From contig CALWHJ010000001.1 in assembly GCA_944380355.1 (NCBI GenBank), positions 150,739 to 214,738 on the forward strand: 64,000 nucleotides of DNA. Direction: 5' to 3'. Made by a program: the position numbers and the translations under genes. This stretch comes from an uncultured Christensenellaceae bacterium. GTDB lineage: Bacteria; Bacillota; Clostridia; Christensenellales; UBA3700. Positions within the stretch are counted from its first letter, which is position 1. Each line of letters opens with the position of its first letter. The notes beneath the pieces were generated by a model that was given only the letters and a program-made list of their open reading frames with translations, was not told where the DNA came from and did no database searches. Shown piece after piece: positions 61,873 to 64,000 of the stretch.

Positions 61873-61971
61873 GTTGCCGGTATCATAATCGATACCGAAG
61901 TTTATGTTCCCCAATGGTCTGACTTCTACTTGACACAGAAAAGAGATGAACACGGTTTTTACACAAAATAG
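61873..61971 (+). pseudogene. Short gene remnant without a start codon
   Basis: A 32-codon frame ending at TAG 61969-61971, with protein-like composition (IDTEVYVPQWSDFYL segment), AAAGGAG just upstream and a terminator just downstream, but no ATG, GTG or TTG in frame. Probably the tail of a lost gene; the identity is unknown. Confidence 0.25.
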
Positions 61972-61993
61972 ACGGCTTATGTCGTCTATTTTG
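61965..61993 (+). terminator. Terminator after the gene remnant
   Basis: Perfect 10-bp stem AAAATAGACG/CGTCTATTTT (61965-61974, 61983-61992), with T residues in and after the second arm. Confidence 0.7.
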
Positions 61994-62095
61994 TTTGCAT
62001 TAAAACTTGTTTTTTGCTACAACTCAATTATCTGATGGTTTTTCTTGTAACATTATTATGATCGAAGGCAAATATAGTAAAACTTCATCTAAATC

Positions 62096-62124
62096 TTGAT
62101 TTTAACGCGATCATATGATATACT
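62096..62124 (+). promoter_or_regulatory. Promoter of the GH39-like gene
   Basis: TTGATT (62096-62101), 17 bases, TATACT (62119-62124), 17 bases before the start codon, which is preceded by GGAGG. Confidence 0.55.
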
Positions 62125-62140
62125 TTTTACGGAGGCGTCA

Positions 62141-63919
62141 ATGAACGATACCGTTAAAAAAGTCATAGCCGCATTATCTGTCGCTGTAATCGTATTGACC
62201 ATATTACTGGGAGGTGCCATAGCGGTTTCCGTAATCGTTGTTTCGCTCGGGCGCAGCGACGGTACTGCGTGGTTTTACGTAGACGGCACGCTTTATCGTG
62301 CCGTTAAAGTCGAAAACGGCACCGTGAGCTGTCCCGATGTACCTACGGTCGCGGGCACGGTATTTGACGGTTGGTACTCCGACGCTGACTACACCGGACA
62401 AAAAACGACCTTTCCCGCACTTATCGACGGCGACACGGCATTCTATGCGCGACGCATACCTTTCTCCGAAGCCGACAACGATTATATGTCCGCATCGATT
62501 GCGATCGACGGATCCGTTGTCGTTGCCGATAAAATGAAGCCTGTTCACGGTATCAATAACGGTCCTGTAAACGGTATCGGAATATTCGATGAGCCGTATA
62601 TCGACGCTTCGGAATATTTTGCGAATATGGGAGCTCCTTTCGTACGTTTGCATGACACGGAATATCCGTTCGGAAGAGACTGCTATGTCGACATACACTG
62701 CGTCTTCCCCGACTTTTCAGCCGATGAAAAGGACATAACCAACTACGACTTCGATAAGACGGATGAATACGTGCGATCGATACTTACCGCCGTACCGGAT
62801 GCCGAGATCATTTACCGCTTAGGAGAAAGCATAGACCATACGCGCTCAGGCGGTTATACCGTAGTCCCGGAAGACATTGCCAAGTGGGCAAATATCTGCA
62901 CGGAAGTCGTACGTCACTATTTTTACGAGTATGGCATTCGCTTTTACGAGATCTGGAACGAACCCGATCAAGAGGCAATGTGGAACGGCACTCCCGAACA
63001 GTATTACGAATTATATCGCGTAACTGCGCAGACCATCCGGGAAGAATTCGGGGAGCAAGTCAAAATCGGAGGACCGGCGCTTGCGACAAGTACTACCGAA
63101 ACCATCGGGGCTTTTCTTAACGCCGTCGATGGCTATCCTCTGGATTTTTTGTCCGTTCATGCCTATTGTAACGATCCTGAACAATACAACTCCGATCAGT
63201 ATTCCGTTTTTAAGGATATGCTCGCGGAACACGGCTATACAAATGCGTTGCTCATACTTGACGAATGGAATTTCGTATCGGGATGGGACGAAGGATCTCT
63301 CGCTGACAGCTACCGCCTTATTTCTTCGAACAAATCCGGGGCGTATATTGCCGCCTCGCTGATCGCTCTCCAAAATTCGGCTGTCGACGCCGCTTTGTAC
63401 TACGATTCGCAGATGACCGGTATGTGGTGCGGTCTTTACTACAAACCGTACTTCGATATCGGCAACGAAAGTCTTTCCGAATTGATCGAAGCGTATATGG
63501 CAGGTGGCGCGGAGGCATTGAATTCTTTTATGCGCGAGCTGCTCGAAGTATACAAAGACGAACAATTACAACCGCTATCAGGCACGTATGCGATGAGCGC
63601 ATATGATCGACTCTATTCGATGACTTCCCCTATGCAACTCAGCGTCACTACGTCCGAGCATGGATTGTGGGCGATCGCGGTCACCGATATATCAGATGGA
63701 ACAACCGGGATGCTTGTTTCCAACTGCGCCGACACGGGTAAAAATATCGTGACAAACATCAGCGGCGCGGATATTCCGAACGGAACTGTCGTATCGGGTA
63801 CTGTTTGGGAATGCTCTGCCGACGGAAAGCCGCTCGCTGCAACCGTTACGGATGGCACGGCGGTATTTGCCTTGGGACCGTATTCATTCGCCTATTTCGA
63901 AGTACAGGCGGAGCGCTGA
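62141..63919 (+). CDS. Membrane-anchored GH39-like glycoside hydrolase
   Basis: 592 aa. Residues about 7-36 form one N-terminal membrane helix. Residues about 45-90 resemble a single Listeria/Bacteroides repeat (FDGWYSDADYTG pattern). The main body is a TIM barrel with the GH39-like acid/base motif EIWNEPD (Glu274), FLSVHAY, and the putative nucleophile in ILDEWN (Glu375). The C-terminal ~120 residues are a beta domain. Such enzymes act on xylosides, iduronides or related sugars outside the cell. Codon use and GATC content differ from all upstream genes (CGN arginines, many GATC), so the gene looks transferred. Start ATG has GGAGG 5 bases upstream. Confidence 0.82.
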   Translation: MNDTVKKVIAALSVAVIVLTILLGGAIAVSVIVVSLGRSDGTAWFYVDGTLYRAVKVENGTVSCPDVPTVAGTVFDGWYSDADYTGQKTTFPALIDGDTAFYARRIPFSEADNDYMSASIAIDGSVVVADKMKPVHGINNGPVNGIGIFDEPYIDASEYFANMGAPFVRLHDTEYPFGRDCYVDIHCVFPDFSADEKDITNYDFDKTDEYVRSILTAVPDAEIIYRLGESIDHTRSGGYTVVPEDIAKWANICTEVVRHYFYEYGIRFYEIWNEPDQEAMWNGTPEQYYELYRVTAQTIREEFGEQVKIGGPALATSTTETIGAFLNAVDGYPLDFLSVHAYCNDPEQYNSDQYSVFKDMLAEHGYTNALLILDEWNFVSGWDEGSLADSYRLISSNKSGAYIAASLIALQNSAVDAALYYDSQMTGMWCGLYYKPYFDIGNESLSELIEAYMAGGAEALNSFMRELLEVYKDEQLQPLSGTYAMSAYDRLYSMTSPMQLSVTTSEHGLWAIAVTDISDGTTGMLVSNCADTGKNIVTNISGADIPNGTVVSGTVWECSADGKPLAATVTDGTAVFALGPYSFAYFEVQAER

Positions 63920-64000
63920 TTCATCCTTTTGCGATCATTTAAATGCTGCTTGAGAATTTCCCATATCTTCAGAAGTTTGATTTTAGAGAAGGCTTCTTTT

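Larger units (their letters stand above)
61633..62140. other. Tandem-terminator and att region after tRNA-Ser
   Basis: About 500 bases without an intact gene. It contains three terminators (61668-61693, 61824-61862, 61965-61993), the second tRNA 3'-end copy (61803-61823), an inverted pair (AAGGCAGTTTGCC near 61638 and GGCAACTGCCTT near 61706), a GC-rich segment near 61740-61800, a short gene remnant (61873-61971) and the promoter of the following glycosidase. Confidence 0.6.

Overview
The window looks like chromosome from an uncultured, anaerobic gut-type Clostridia (Bacillota), possibly Christensenellales-like. The assignment is an inference from three things: strong AGGAGG-type ribosome sites with sigma-A promoters, the Clostridia-type neighbourhood maf-mreB-minDE-(spoIVFA position)-spoIVFB-TIGR03960-TIGR03936-rng-rplU-prp-rpmA, and an L27 that carries the Prp-cleaved N-terminal extension. 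I support 54 protein genes (one partial, one possible internal start counted separately) and one tRNA.

Layout. 1-5.8 kb: a truncated large lipoprotein, glmM, a GlmU acetyltransferase-only protein, a flavin reductase-like protein and DAHP synthase. 5.9-8.4 kb: a copper ATPase whose last 65 residues can be translated separately as a CopZ-like chaperone. 8.7-25.8 kb: fourteen same-strand genes that form a carbohydrate locus. It holds the complete Ashwell route from glucuronate to pyruvate plus glyceraldehyde-3-phosphate (UxaC, SDR-type UxuB, UxuA, KdgK, KdgA), three Gfo/Idh/MocA oxidoreductases, a TIM-barrel isomerase/epimerase, a PHP hydrolase, a GDPD-fold protein, an (alpha/alpha)6 glycosidase, a GPH-type sugar symporter and a lipoprotein. 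A divergent AraC-type regulator (26.0 kb) and a GH38 alpha-mannosidase (27-30 kb) follow. Together these suggest import and breakdown of an acidic, probably host- or plant-derived oligosaccharide.

30-41 kb: a lipoprotein, NAD synthetase, a heterodimeric ABC exporter, an orphan acetolactate synthase regulatory subunit, a NYN-domain protein, an 8-oxoguanine glycosylase and rplU-prp-rpmA. Four copies of a structured intergenic repeat lie on either side of the glycosylase/rplU block. 41.4-52 kb: RNase G, two radical-SAM-associated proteins, a ROK kinase, an SpoIVFB-like protease with a tiny membrane partner, MinE, MinD, MreB, Maf and Ppx/GppA. MinC, MreC and MreD are absent from this cluster. 52-61.3 kb: a phosphatase, a condensation-like acyltransferase, a lipid kinase, a LURP-one protein, a PHP protein, RmuC, a CCA-adding enzyme, Hpt and TilS (apparently leaderless).

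61.5-64 kb: tRNA-Ser(CGA), whose last 21 bases are repeated 191 bp downstream, followed by a GH39-like glycosidase gene of clearly different composition. GATC is strongly avoided in the first ~62 kb (about a dozen sites by eye) but occurs 16 times in the last ~2 kb. I read this as the edge of a horizontally acquired island. The strongest candidates for something undescribed are the structured repeat family, the Gfo/PHP/GDPD sugar cluster and the copA/copZ dual-start gene.
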